From: Clostridiaceae bacterium Marseille-Q4145
Lineage (GTDB): Bacteria; Bacillota; Clostridia; Lachnospirales; Lachnospiraceae
Direction: 5' to 3'
Length of the DNA: 64,000 nucleotides
Assembly: GCA_018223365.1 (NCBI GenBank)
Contig: JAGTTP010000001.1
Span: forward strand, 248,001 to 312,000
Each line of letters starts with the position of its first letter. The first letter of the stretch is position 1. A model generated the notes under the pieces. The model was not told where the DNA came from and made no database searches. It worked only from the letters and a program-made list of their open reading frames with translations. Below are positions 34,851 to 43,433 of this stretch, one piece after another. The translations under genes were made by a program, and so were the position numbers.

Positions 34851-36590
34851 ATGGCTTTTGATGGTATTACCGTTGCCTGCATGGCACATGAATTAAATAA
34901 AAATCTTGCCGGCGGCCGCATTTCCAAGATTGCGCAGCCGGAGACAGACGAGCTTCTCTTAACAGTTAAATCCCAGGAAGGGAATTTCCGTCTGCTGCTC
35001 TCTGCTTCCGCAAGCCTGCCCCTTGTCTATCTGACTCAGAACAACAAACCAAGTCCTCTGACTGCACCGAATTTCTGTATGCTGCTCCGCAAACACATCA
35101 GCGGTGGCCGCATCATTTCCGTTACCCAGCCGTCTCTGGAACGTGTACTCCGTTTTGAGATCGAGCACCTGGATGAGATGGGCGATCTTTGCCGCAAATA
35201 TCTGATTGTTGAACTTATGGGAAAATACAGCAATATTATTTTCTGCTCAGACCAGAATCAGATTATCGACAGCATTAAACACATATCTGCTCAGATCAGT
35301 TCCGTCCGTGAGGTACTCCCGGGGCGCCCGTATTTCATTCCTGAAACTCAGGAAAAGGAAAATCCTCTGACAGTTTCAGAAGAAGCATTTATCAGATCAG
35401 TCAGTGCCAAAGCAGCTAAACTATCCAAGGCACTTTACACTTCTCTCACTGGATTAAGTCCTGTTGCAGCAGAGGAGATCTGTCACGAAGCATCCCTGGA
35501 TTCAGACCGTCCGGCCGGAACTTTTGAGCAGGATGAACTCATTCATCTGTACCGGACTCTGAACCGTTATCTGGAACCTCTGGCTTCCGGTAATTACATG
35601 CCCTGTGTTTATTACGATGGAAAAAATCCGATTGAGTTTTCCTGTCTGCCGCTGACCCTTTATGACCACTGCCGAAAAGAATCCTATCCTTTGGTTTCCG
35701 GCATGCTGGAACACTATTATGCTGAAAAAAATACGCTGACCCGTATCCGCCAGAAGTCCACGGATCTGCGCCGTATCGTACAGACTGCTCTGGAACGAAA
35801 TGTCAAAAAATATGATCTCCAGACAAAGCAGCTAAAAGACACCGAAAAACGTGAAAAATACCGGATTTACGGGGAACTGATCAACACCTATGGATATGAT
35901 GTTGCCCCCGGAAGTAAAAGTTTCAGGGCATTGAATTACTACACCGGTGAAGAAATCACCATTCCACTGGATCCGCAGATTCCGGTACAGGAAAATGCCA
36001 CTAAATATTTCGACAAATATGGCAAGCTGAAACGTACCTGTGAAGCCGTCACCAAACTTCTGGAAGAGACCGGCGCAGAGATTGAACATCTCCGCTCCAT
36101 CCAGACTGCTCTGGATATCGCCCTGCAGGAAGAAGATTTAACCCAGATTCGGGAGGAACTGATCCAGTCCGGTTATATTCACAAACGTCCCGCCGGACAC
36201 AAGAAAGCAAAAATCACATCCAAGCCCTTCCACTATGTATCTTCTGATGGATTCGACATATATGTAGGTAAAAACAACCTGCAGAATGATGAACTGACCT
36301 TTCAGTTTGCGAAAGGCAACGACTGGTGGTTCCATGCAAAAGGAGCTCCCGGTTCTCACGTCATTGTTCAGTCCAGCGGAAAGGAACTGCCGGATCGCAC
36401 TTTCGAAGAAGCCGCACGTCTGGCTGCCTACTATTCCAGCAACCGGAATGCAGAAAAAGTAGAAATTGATTATGTAGAGAAAAAACAAGTCAAAAAACCC
36501 AACGGTTCCAAACCGGGATTTGTAGTCTACTACACCAATTATTCCATGATGATTGATTCTGATATTTCAGGGATTCAGCAGATCAGCTGA
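34851..36590 (+). CDS. rqcH: Rqc2/RqcH homologue (NFACT family), ribosome quality control
   Basis: 579 residues with AAAAGGAG before the ATG. NFACT-N domain at the start (MAFDGITVACMAHELN, a typical beginning), central coiled-coil region (about 280-420), and C-terminal NFACT-R domain (KPFHYVSSDGFDIYVGKNNLQND, GNDWWFHAKGAPGSHVI). RqcH binds stalled 50S-peptidyl-tRNA and adds C-terminal Ala tails for degradation. Older databases call it fibronectin-binding protein. Confidence 0.95.
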   Translation: MAFDGITVACMAHELNKNLAGGRISKIAQPETDELLLTVKSQEGNFRLLLSASASLPLVYLTQNNKPSPLTAPNFCMLLRKHISGGRIISVTQPSLERVLRFEIEHLDEMGDLCRKYLIVELMGKYSNIIFCSDQNQIIDSIKHISAQISSVREVLPGRPYFIPETQEKENPLTVSEEAFIRSVSAKAAKLSKALYTSLTGLSPVAAEEICHEASLDSDRPAGTFEQDELIHLYRTLNRYLEPLASGNYMPCVYYDGKNPIEFSCLPLTLYDHCRKESYPLVSGMLEHYYAEKNTLTRIRQKSTDLRRIVQTALERNVKKYDLQTKQLKDTEKREKYRIYGELINTYGYDVAPGSKSFRALNYYTGEEITIPLDPQIPVQENATKYFDKYGKLKRTCEAVTKLLEETGAEIEHLRSIQTALDIALQEEDLTQIREELIQSGYIHKRPAGHKKAKITSKPFHYVSSDGFDIYVGKNNLQNDELTFQFAKGNDWWFHAKGAPGSHVIVQSSGKELPDRTFEEAARLAAYYSSNRNAEKVEIDYVEKKQVKKPNGSKPGFVVYYTNYSMMIDSDISGIQQIS

Positions 36591-36611
36591 CATATTCTCA
36601 AAGAAAAAGAA

Positions 36612-36655
36612 GCCGTAGCTGTCGAATAAATTTTCATTTATTCGACAGCTGCGGC
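36612..36655. terminator. bidirectional terminator between rqcH and apbE
   Basis: A long near-perfect stem (GCCGTAGCTGTCGAATAAA paired with TTTATTCGACAGCTGCGGC) followed by TGTTTT on the plus strand and TTCTTTTTCTTT on the minus strand. Confidence 0.9.
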
Positions 36656-36662
36656 TGTTTTA

Positions 36663-37694
36663 CTAATTGATGTTCAAAACGATCATGGTGTTATCTGTCT
36701 GAATCTCCTGACTGATTCCTTCTGTCACATACAGGATTCCATCCTTATCTTCCAGTATCATATCAAAAGCATCCGCGTGGGTCCGCCAATATTCTGCTGC
36801 TTTTTCTTCCCCCATCAGATACAGAGAAGTAGACAGCGCATCTGCCAGCATTCCATTTTCAGAGATGATGGACACAGACACAAGTCCACTGTCTGCCGGA
36901 TAACCGGTTTTCGGGTTTAAAATATGTATATAGGTATTTCCGTCTTCTTCAAAATACCTTTCATACCCGCCAGAAGTAATGACCGCTTTATTTTCCACCG
37001 GCAGTGCGGCCAGTAAGGATCCCTGCTGCCCATCCGGATTCTGGATTCCAATGTTCCAGTCTTTCCCATCCGGTCTGGTTCCCAGCGTCTGTACATTTCC
37101 TCCCAAAGACACCATACCGGAAGTGATCCCATATTCACGATAGATCTCCATAATCCGCGCTGAGGTATATCCCTTTGCAATACCGCCCAGATCCATCTGC
37201 TGGCCAGTACCAAGCGTCACCTGATCCCCCTCTATCACAATCTGAGATGCGTCTACTTTCGCTAAAGCTTTCTGGAGCTCTGATTCAGTGGGCACATGAT
37301 ATTCCTGTGTTGGGAATCCCCACAGCTGCATGAGTGGATAGATGGTCACATCAAAAAGTCCATTCGTCTCCCTGTAAATCTCCATTGCCTCTGTAAGGAT
37401 CGTTTTTGTATCATCAGAAAGCGTTCCTCTTCCCTTGGTATTGATTGCAGACACCTCGCTGTCCGGATTACCGGTAGATAACAGCTCATCCAGCCGCTGT
37501 ACTTCCTTCACGGCCGCATCTACTGCCTGCTCACTGTTCTTTCCATAAGCGGTGAAAGACATCACCGTATCCATAGCAAACAGCTGCCTGGTGCATTCTT
37601 TATTAACTGTTTCATTCCGATACTGAAGGATACAGCCGGCAATCATGCCGGCTGTTATAATCCCAAGTCCGAATAATATCGGTTTCCGATTCAT
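36663..37694 (-). CDS. apbE: FAD:protein FMN transferase (ApbE family)
   Basis: 343 residues. N-terminal signal with lipobox GMIAGC suggests a membrane-anchored extracytoplasmic enzyme. Family motifs are FAMDTVMSFTAYG, MDLGGIAKGYTSARI, GGNVQTLG and ADALST. ApbE attaches FMN from FAD to Ser/Thr of RnfG, RnfD and related proteins. It is the last gene of the rnf operon, 4 bases after rnfB, so its substrates are surely the RnfD and RnfG domains encoded upstream. Confidence 0.95.
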   Translation of the reverse strand: MNRKPILFGLGIITAGMIAGCILQYRNETVNKECTRQLFAMDTVMSFTAYGKNSEQAVDAAVKEVQRLDELLSTGNPDSEVSAINTKGRGTLSDDTKTILTEAMEIYRETNGLFDVTIYPLMQLWGFPTQEYHVPTESELQKALAKVDASQIVIEGDQVTLGTGQQMDLGGIAKGYTSARIMEIYREYGITSGMVSLGGNVQTLGTRPDGKDWNIGIQNPDGQQGSLLAALPVENKAVITSGGYERYFEEDGNTYIHILNPKTGYPADSGLVSVSIISENGMLADALSTSLYLMGEEKAAEYWRTHADAFDMILEDKDGILYVTEGISQEIQTDNTMIVLNIN

Positions 37695-37697
37695 AAT

Positions 37698-38486
37698 TTA
37701 CTGTCTGACAATATTCTTTGCCGGGCATTTCTCTGCGCATTTACCGCAGCCCACGCATTTATCATAATCGATATATGCCAGATTTCCTTCCACGTGAATT
37801 GCATCATGCTCGCACTGTTTTACACAGGCACCGCATCCGAGACATCCTACAGAACATACCTTTTTCACTGCAGGTCCTCTGTCTTTGTTGGAACACTGAA
37901 CCACAAATGCACGGTCTGCGCGAACAACTTCGATGAGTCCCTTCGGACAGGCCTTTGCACACATACCACAGCCTACACATTTGGAAGTGTCTACCTTTGC
38001 CACACCGTTTACTACATGAATGGCATCATAGGTACAGGCTTTCACACAGGAACCATAACCCAGACATCCAAAAGTACAGGATCCGGTATTCAGGCCTGCC
38101 AAGGCAGCTGCACGGCAGTCTTCGATTCCTACGTAATTACATTTTGCAGAGGTATGATCACAATCTCCGGAACATTTTACCTGTGCGGTCTTTTTCTGGG
38201 CTGCTTCTGCCTCCACACCCATGATCGCACCGATCTTGTCTACCACATCTGCGGAGCTGACCGGGCAGGCATTGACCGGCGCTTCTCCTGCTGCAATGGC
38301 TGCTGCCACTGCATCGCAGCCTGCATAACCGCAGGCACCACAGTTATTTCCCGGGAGACACTCTCTGACTGCAATGGCTTTCTCGTCCACTGCCACATAA
38401 AATTTCTTTCCTGCAGCTACCAGTGCAATTCCGATAACAAGACCGATCACACCGATAACTACGGTCGTAATGATAATTTCCTGCAT
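37698..38486 (-). CDS. rnfB: Rnf complex subunit B (ferredoxin-type)
   Basis: 262 residues. N-terminal membrane helix, then the Fe-S domain CLPGNNCGACGYAGC and two [4Fe-4S] ferredoxin motifs (CVGCGMCAKACP, CVGCGKCAEKCP) plus CLGCGACVKQC. RnfB accepts electrons from reduced ferredoxin at the cytoplasmic face of the Rnf complex, which pumps Na+ or H+ while reducing NAD+. Length and motif set are complete. Confidence 0.97.
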   Translation of the reverse strand: MQEIIITTVVIGVIGLVIGIALVAAGKKFYVAVDEKAIAVRECLPGNNCGACGYAGCDAVAAAIAAGEAPVNACPVSSADVVDKIGAIMGVEAEAAQKKTAQVKCSGDCDHTSAKCNYVGIEDCRAAALAGLNTGSCTFGCLGYGSCVKACTYDAIHVVNGVAKVDTSKCVGCGMCAKACPKGLIEVVRADRAFVVQCSNKDRGPAVKKVCSVGCLGCGACVKQCEHDAIHVEGNLAYIDYDKCVGCGKCAEKCPAKNIVRQ

Positions 38487-38501
38487 ATTCTTCTCCCCCT
38501 G

Positions 38502-39074
38502 TTACAGACCGGCAAAGCCCATGAATGCAATCGACATCAGTGCTGCACACAGAAGCACGATCGGAGCCCCGCGGAACGGTGCCGGAATTGCTTCCTCATC
38601 CAGTCTGCCTCTGATACCTGCCAGAAGTACGATGGCAATCGTGTAACCAAGTGCTGTACCAAATCCGCACAGAACACTCTCAAGCAGGTTGTAACCATTC
38701 TGTACATTGGTCAGTGCCACACCGAGAACTGCACAGTTGGTAGTAATCAGCGGAAGATAAATTCCCAGTGCCTCATAGATCGCACGGGAGGTCTTCTTTA
38801 AGAACATTTCTACTAACTGTACCAGCGCTGCGATGACCAGAATAAACACGATGGTCTTCAGATAGTCAAGATTCAGCGGAGTCAGTACATAATCATACAG
38901 AAGGCTTGCCACTGCTGAAGCAATGGTAATAACAAAGATTACTGCGCCTCCCAGACTGGCTGATGTTTTAATCTGCCGGGATACACCCAAGAATGAGCAG
39001 ATTCCAAGGAACTGGCTAAGCACTACATTGCTGACCAAAGCACTGCTCACCACAATCATAATCAAGGATGTCAT
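38502..39074 (-). CDS. rnfA: Rnf complex subunit A
   Basis: 190 residues, six predicted membrane helices. Start SALVSNVVLSQFLGICSFLGVS and internal LPLITTNCAVLGVAL are family hallmarks; the Cys residues coordinate an intramembrane FeS cluster with RnfE. Its start overlaps the rnfE stop by four bases. Confidence 0.97.
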   Translation of the reverse strand: MTSLIMIVVSSALVSNVVLSQFLGICSFLGVSRQIKTSASLGGAVIFVITIASAVASLLYDYVLTPLNLDYLKTIVFILVIAALVQLVEMFLKKTSRAIYEALGIYLPLITTNCAVLGVALTNVQNGYNLLESVLCGFGTALGYTIAIVLLAGIRGRLDEEAIPAPFRGAPIVLLCAALMSIAFMGFAGL

Positions 39075-39748
39075 GCTTTTTCCTCCTTCTTATCCGTGCA
39101 GGACTGAGAGCAGGCAGCACAGCAGCCGTCACAGCCTTCCACCACTTTATTGGCGCGGGTCTTCATGCCTACCGCATTCATAATTGCAACAAGGAATGCC
39201 AATACCAGAAATGCGCCCGGAGCTTTTACAAAAATACCCACCGGATTATACATTTCCGGAGTCACCTGCATACCGAACAAAGTTCCTGCTCCTACAAGTT
39301 CTCTGACCATACCGATCAGAAGCAGGGCAATGGTGAATCCCAGGCCCATGCCGATACCGTCCATAACTGACAGGAATGGCGGGTTCTTGGATGCATATGC
39401 CTCTGCACGTCCAAGGATGATACAGTTTACAACGATCAGCGGAATATAAATTCCCAGAGCGCTGTAGATGGATGGAGTATAAGCTTCCATCAGAAGCTCT
39501 ACCACTGTTACCAGAGATGCCACGATTACGATATATGCCGGAAGACGTACATCATCCGGAACGATCTTACGAACCAGCGAAATGATCAGGTTGGATACGA
39601 TCAGTACCGCCATCGTGGAAAGTCCCATACCGATACCATTGGAAGCCGACGTGGTAACTGCCAATGTCGGACACATACCAAGCATCAGTACAAAGGACGG
39701 ATTTTCTTTTACAACACCATTATAGATACGTTCTACCCACGGTTTCAT
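39071..39748 (-). CDS. rnfE: Rnf complex subunit E
   Basis: 225 residues, six membrane helices; ENPSFVLMLGMCPTLAVT near the start and IPLIVVNCIILGRAEAYA carry the conserved Cys. The C-terminal tail has a Cys-rich stretch (GCDGCCAACSQSC) beyond the usual family end, which could bind metal. Overlaps rnfA. Confidence 0.96.
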   Translation of the reverse strand: MKPWVERIYNGVVKENPSFVLMLGMCPTLAVTTSASNGIGMGLSTMAVLIVSNLIISLVRKIVPDDVRLPAYIVIVASLVTVVELLMEAYTPSIYSALGIYIPLIVVNCIILGRAEAYASKNPPFLSVMDGIGMGLGFTIALLLIGMVRELVGAGTLFGMQVTPEMYNPVGIFVKAPGAFLVLAFLVAIMNAVGMKTRANKVVEGCDGCCAACSQSCTDKKEEKA

Positions 39749-39760
39749 ATTCCAGACCTC

Positions 39761-41308
39761 CTACTTCACATTTGCTGCATAAAAATCCAATGCAGCATTG
39801 ACTGCGTTAACAATAGCTCCTGAAGAGGTGGATGCACCGGAAACAGAGTTGATATCCGACTCAGATGTGGAATCTCCTGCCTTGTTCAGTGTAAACTGAT
39901 CGGTCTGTACGCCATTAAACTGATCTTTGAAATCCGGTTCAGCACAAAGCATACCCATTCCGGCGGTCTCGTTCAGTTCTGTGAAGGAGATGCCATTGAC
40001 CGTTCCATCTGCAGAAATTCCAACAGAGATCGTGATGTTTCCTGCATATCCGTCGCCGCTGGTCACACTGAATACATACCCCGCGGTATTGCCGGATGCA
40101 TCTTTTCCTACGATGATATCATTAATATATACATTTCCATAAGAAGTACCATAGACTTCTCCGCCAAGTGCTTCCACTGCTGCGCTTAATGTATCGTCAT
40201 GCTCGAAAGTCTCTGCCTCCGGACATACTTCCTGATAAGAAGCTGCGCTCGCTGCAAGCCGCTGCTCTGCGATAGTATCTGCAGTCATCTCATGCACACC
40301 ACTTAAGCAGACACCTGCAATCAGGGTGATCACACAAAGAATGACTGCTGCCTTCGGGATCGGGAAACTCTTCTCTCCCTCTTCTTTCTGTTTTCTGCAG
40401 CCATAGGGAACCGGTACAGAGATCTCATCGATCAGAGGAGTCACCATATTGCCAATGACAACTGCATAGCTGACAGAGTCTGCAGAGCTTCCGAAAATCC
40501 GGAACACACCGCTCAGAACACCAATCAGAATACCATAAAGTAACTGACCGGTAGAGGTAACCGGACTTGTGACCGGATCGGTTGCCATGAAGAATGCTGC
40601 CATCATGATTCCTCCGCCTGCCAGATGTGCCAGAAGAAAATTCGGATTGAATCCCTGGCCGCCGAACAGTGCGATAAATGCAGTAAAGCTTACTAAGATT
40701 GCTGCCGGAATTTCAAAAGTAATTCCGCCCATTGCCAGCAGAATGATGCCGCCAATGAACAGTGCAATGGTAGAGTTACCAATGACACCACTGGTATTTC
40801 CAATAAACATCTGTATTACATTGACTGCCTCACCAGATGCCATCTGAGCCAGCGGAGTTGCAGAACTGTATCCGTCTACCGCATAGTTTGCAACGATACC
40901 GCTGAAAGAAATCAACAGGAAACAACGTCCAGCCAATGCCGGGTTCATAAAGTTATGTCCAAGTCCTCCAAACAGGTTCTTTGCAACAATAATTGCAAAT
41001 ACAGCGCCCAGGCACGGGATATAGAGCGGAACACTTGCCGGAAGACACAGTGCAAGAAGAAGTCCTGTAACAATGGCGCTGCCATCCTTCAGTGTATTTT
41101 CTCTATGTACTATGTAATCAAACACAAATTCTGCCAGCACAGCTGAAATGATGGATGCTGCAATAACCAGCAATGCCTGCATTTTAAAATGCCAGATACC
41201 CATGACGGTTGCAGGCAGAAGACACAGGATTACATCATACATGACAACACCTGTCGTCAGCTTGCTCCTTACATGTGGGCTGGAAGAAACATTGTATAAT
41301 TTACTCAT
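39761..41308 (-). CDS. rnfDG: fused Rnf subunits D and G
   Basis: 515 residues. Residues 1 to about 300 are RnfD: multiple membrane helices and FFMATDPVTSPVT, where RnfD normally carries covalent FMN on Thr. A basic linker (GCRKQKEEGEK) leads to a second unit of about 190 residues that is RnfG: one membrane anchor (IPKAAVILCVITLIAG) and the flavinylation motif VSGASTSSGA near residue 490, where the acceptor is probably Ser493 (or Thr494). The gene sits where separate rnfD and rnfG normally occur and no separate rnfG exists in the cluster. The open frame across the junction has no internal stop. Confidence 0.93.
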   Translation of the reverse strand: MSKLYNVSSSPHVRSKLTTGVVMYDVILCLLPATVMGIWHFKMQALLVIAASIISAVLAEFVFDYIVHRENTLKDGSAIVTGLLLALCLPASVPLYIPCLGAVFAIIVAKNLFGGLGHNFMNPALAGRCFLLISFSGIVANYAVDGYSSATPLAQMASGEAVNVIQMFIGNTSGVIGNSTIALFIGGIILLAMGGITFEIPAAILVSFTAFIALFGGQGFNPNFLLAHLAGGGIMMAAFFMATDPVTSPVTSTGQLLYGILIGVLSGVFRIFGSSADSVSYAVVIGNMVTPLIDEISVPVPYGCRKQKEEGEKSFPIPKAAVILCVITLIAGVCLSGVHEMTADTIAEQRLAASAASYQEVCPEAETFEHDDTLSAAVEALGGEVYGTSYGNVYINDIIVGKDASGNTAGYVFSVTSGDGYAGNITISVGISADGTVNGISFTELNETAGMGMLCAEPDFKDQFNGVQTDQFTLNKAGDSTSESDINSVSGASTSSGAIVNAVNAALDFYAANVK

Positions 41309-41323
41309 CTTTTTCCTCCCCCT

Positions 41324-42658
41324 TTACTTTCTTTTAGCCGCCATGATCTCGGCTTTTGTCTGTTTGAACAGCTGCATCAGCGGCCGTTTCGCAGGACAGA
41401 TAAATGTACAGGAACCGCAGGCAATACATTCCAGACCATACAGTTTCTTCTCATAGCGTTCATAATCTTTTCTCTCGGCTGCTGCTGCCATCATCTGCGG
41501 TACCAGGCCAATCGGACAGACCTGACCACAGCGTCCGCAGCGCAAACATGCGGTCTGCTGTTTCTCTGCCTCTGCCACCGGATCTTTTTTCAGAACCGTC
41601 AGGGCATTATTGTTCTTATTAACTGCTGCGGAAAGCCACGGCATTGCAAATCCCATCATCGGACCGCCGCACAGGATCTTCTCCGGCTCCTCGCCATCCT
41701 TGAATCCGCCCGCTGCTTCCAGCATTTCTTCATATGAGGTTCCGATCTTCACCATCAGGTTGCACGGTTTGTTGACGCCGTCACCGGACACTGTGAAACC
41801 TCTCTCCATCAAAGGTTCTGATTTAGCAACTGCACGATAAATAGCACGGACAGTTGCCACATTGTCTACCACACATCCTACATCTGCAGGAAGCATTCCA
41901 AGTTTGATATGTTTTCCTGCTACCACATCCATAATGGCGCGCTCACCACCCTGCGGATACTTCACCTGTACCGGATGAACATGGACGTTGGTTTCACCGG
42001 CGCATGCCTTCTGAACAGCTGCGATGGCTTCCGGTTTATTTTCCTCAATCAGCACAACTCCCTCTGCATTCGGGAAGAGCTGAAGCATGATCTTCAATCC
42101 AGCAACGATCTCATCTGCGTAAGTTCTCATGAGCTGATCATCACAAGTAATATAGGGCTCACATTCTGCACCATTGGCAATCACATATTTGATGGCTGCC
42201 GGATCCTTCGGTGCCAGCTTTACATGGGTCGGGAATCCTGCTCCGCCAAGTCCTACAATACCAGCTGCTTTGACTTTCGCCAGAATCTCCTGGGCCGTCA
42301 GCGTAGCCGGATCAACTTCTGCACCCACACCTTCGGTCAGCGTATACTCTCCATCATTGGTAACTACGATGGAAAGATCTGTCGTACCAAGTACATTTTC
42401 CCGTTTTTCAATTGCTTTTACGGTTCCTGAAACAGAACTGATAATGTTAGCCGATACAAAACCATCCGCCTCTGCAATGATCTGGCCCGCCAGCACACTG
42501 TCTCCTTTTTGAACCAGTGGCTTTGCCGGTTTTCCAATATGCTGATTCAGATGAAAAACCAACTCTCCTTTCGGAAGCCAGGTCTGAAACGGAATATCAC
42601 GTGCAAATTCTTTTCCGTCATACGGATGCACGCCGCCATGAAATGTTTTCTTATACAT
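41324..42658 (-). CDS. rnfC: Rnf complex subunit C (NADH site)
   Basis: 444 residues. NuoF-like FMN/NADH region (GLGGAGFPTHVKL, NGAECEPYITCDDQL) and two ferredoxin motifs near the C-terminus (CLRCGRCGQVCPIG, CIACGSCTFICPAKRP). Catalyses NAD+ reduction at the cytoplasmic side. First gene of the operon, with AAGGAGG before the ATG and a structured leader upstream. Confidence 0.97.
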   Translation of the reverse strand: MYKKTFHGGVHPYDGKEFARDIPFQTWLPKGELVFHLNQHIGKPAKPLVQKGDSVLAGQIIAEADGFVSANIISSVSGTVKAIEKRENVLGTTDLSIVVTNDGEYTLTEGVGAEVDPATLTAQEILAKVKAAGIVGLGGAGFPTHVKLAPKDPAAIKYVIANGAECEPYITCDDQLMRTYADEIVAGLKIMLQLFPNAEGVVLIEENKPEAIAAVQKACAGETNVHVHPVQVKYPQGGERAIMDVVAGKHIKLGMLPADVGCVVDNVATVRAIYRAVAKSEPLMERGFTVSGDGVNKPCNLMVKIGTSYEEMLEAAGGFKDGEEPEKILCGGPMMGFAMPWLSAAVNKNNNALTVLKKDPVAEAEKQQTACLRCGRCGQVCPIGLVPQMMAAAAERKDYERYEKKLYGLECIACGSCTFICPAKRPLMQLFKQTKAEIMAAKRK

Positions 42659-42687
42659 ATGGCCTTTTCCTCCTTCTCTATCTCCAC

Positions 42688-42779
42688 AGTTGTGATGCAG
42701 CAGGCTGCCCCATCACAACTATAAAGTATGCACTGCTTAATACTCCTTATTTTACTGCAGCCGGTGCAGCAGCCGGCTG
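42688..42779 (-). promoter_or_regulatory. structured 5' leader of the rnf operon
   Basis: Two stem-loops precede the rnfC ribosome site: CAGCCGG/CCGGCTG (42779-42773 with 42764-42758) and AGTTGTGATG/CATCACAACT (42720-42711 with 42697-42688). Their loops contain GCTGCTGCA and GCAGCCTGCTG, which could kiss. It does not match a riboswitch class I know. Confidence 0.5.
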
Positions 42780-42793
42780 TCAACTATCAGCTT

Positions 42794-42823
42794 CTAATAA
42801 AAAATGCTGTATCACTTTGTCAA
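42794..42823 (-). promoter_or_regulatory. promoter of the rnf operon
   Basis: Perfect TTGACA (42823-42818), 18-base spacer, TATTAG (42799-42794) on the minus strand, about 140 bases before the rnfC ATG. Confidence 0.6.
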
Positions 42824-42845
42824 AATTTAGACAAATGATACAGCA
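42805..42845. promoter_or_regulatory. long inverted repeat over the rnf -35 box (candidate operator)
   Basis: TGCTGTATCA-TTTGTC and its complement GACAAA-G-TGATACAGCA are separated by TAAATTTT, with a single-base bulge. The -35 hexamer lies inside. Between this site and the tRNA at 43043 the A+T-rich 42846-43042 stretch shows no gene; it holds the tRNA -10 box and a short ATTGTTTAACAAT palindrome at 42981-42993. Confidence 0.5.
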
Positions 42846-43020
42846 CCAATTGCACCTCTGTTTTCTTTTTTCAACTTGTTGTCTAGCCTTCTTATATCCC
42901 TCATCAGTCAATATCTCCTATTAGAAACCTTAATTCATTCTAACACGAATTTCTGTTTATGAAAAGTTTTTTCTTCGTTTATTGTTTAACAATTGCATTC
43001 GCGTTTCTGTTATGTTAAAA

Positions 43021-43026
43021 TATAAT
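43021..43026 (+). promoter_or_regulatory. -10 box for tRNA-Ser
   Basis: TATAAT 16 bases before the tRNA 5' end. A clear -35 is not visible. Confidence 0.45.
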
Positions 43027-43042
43027 AGTTGAGTTTCATTTT

Positions 43043-43131
43043 GGAGACGTATCGAAGTGGCCATAACGAGCTTGACTCGAAATCAAGTTGTCGGGCAACC
43101 GGCACGTGGGTTCGAATCCCACCGTCTCCGC
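43043..43131 (+). tRNA. tRNA-Ser (anticodon CGA)
   Basis: Acceptor stem GGAGACG pairs with CGTCTCC (43124-43130). D-arm, anticodon stem CTTGA/TCAAG with loop CTCGAAA (anticodon 43078-43080), a long variable arm typical of class II tRNA-Ser (GTCGGGCAACCGGC) and T-arm GTGGGTTCGAATCCCAC. Discriminator G; CCA is not encoded. Reads UCG. Confidence 0.97.
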
Positions 43132-43133
43132 TA

Positions 43134-43163
43134 AAAGGCTTTCCCATTGGGGAAAGCCTTTTT
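43134..43163 (+). terminator. terminator of tRNA-Ser
   Basis: AAAGGCTTTCCC paired with GGGGAAAGCCTTT and a following T-run. It also faces the end of the minus-strand gene at 43168. Confidence 0.85.
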
Positions 43164-43167
43164 CACA

Positions 43168-43416
43168 TTAATGCCAGTCTTTCATAATCTCCAGGATTTC
43201 TTCTTCGTAATCTCCTGTCAGTTCCTCCTGCTTGCCGCCATGACGGAGATTATTTTCCACGCCCCAGATATCATCATGGAATTCCCAGATATGATAAGGC
43301 ACGCCGCGGTAATCAAAATCAATGCTGCCGCAGCCATCTTCCTCTGTATATTTGTAGTCCCAGCCGCGATCTTCCAGAAATGCGCGGACTTTTGCCAGTC
43401 TCTTTCTATTTTCCAT
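43168..43416 (-). CDS. small conserved-looking hypothetical protein
   Basis: 82 residues, acidic, rich in Trp and aromatic residues (GWDYKYTEEDGCGSIDFDYRG, YHIWEFHDDIWGVENNLRHGG). No membrane segment, no recognised motif, single Cys. Follows the nitroreductase gene by 17 bases with a good ribosome site, so it is probably real and co-transcribed. I cannot assign a function. Confidence 0.7.
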   Translation of the reverse strand: MENRKRLAKVRAFLEDRGWDYKYTEEDGCGSIDFDYRGVPYHIWEFHDDIWGVENNLRHGGKQEELTGDYEEEILEIMKDWH

Positions 43417-43433
43417 CGTGTTCTTCTTTCTCT

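Noticed and set aside
37794..38801. 335-codon Cys-rich plus-strand frame opposite rnfB/rnfA
   Set aside because: The Cys content is the complement of rnfB coding; no independent support.
42981..42993. Rex-like operator ATTGTTTAACAAT
   Set aside because: Too short and A+T-rich compared with the Rex consensus and far from the rnf promoter; likely chance.
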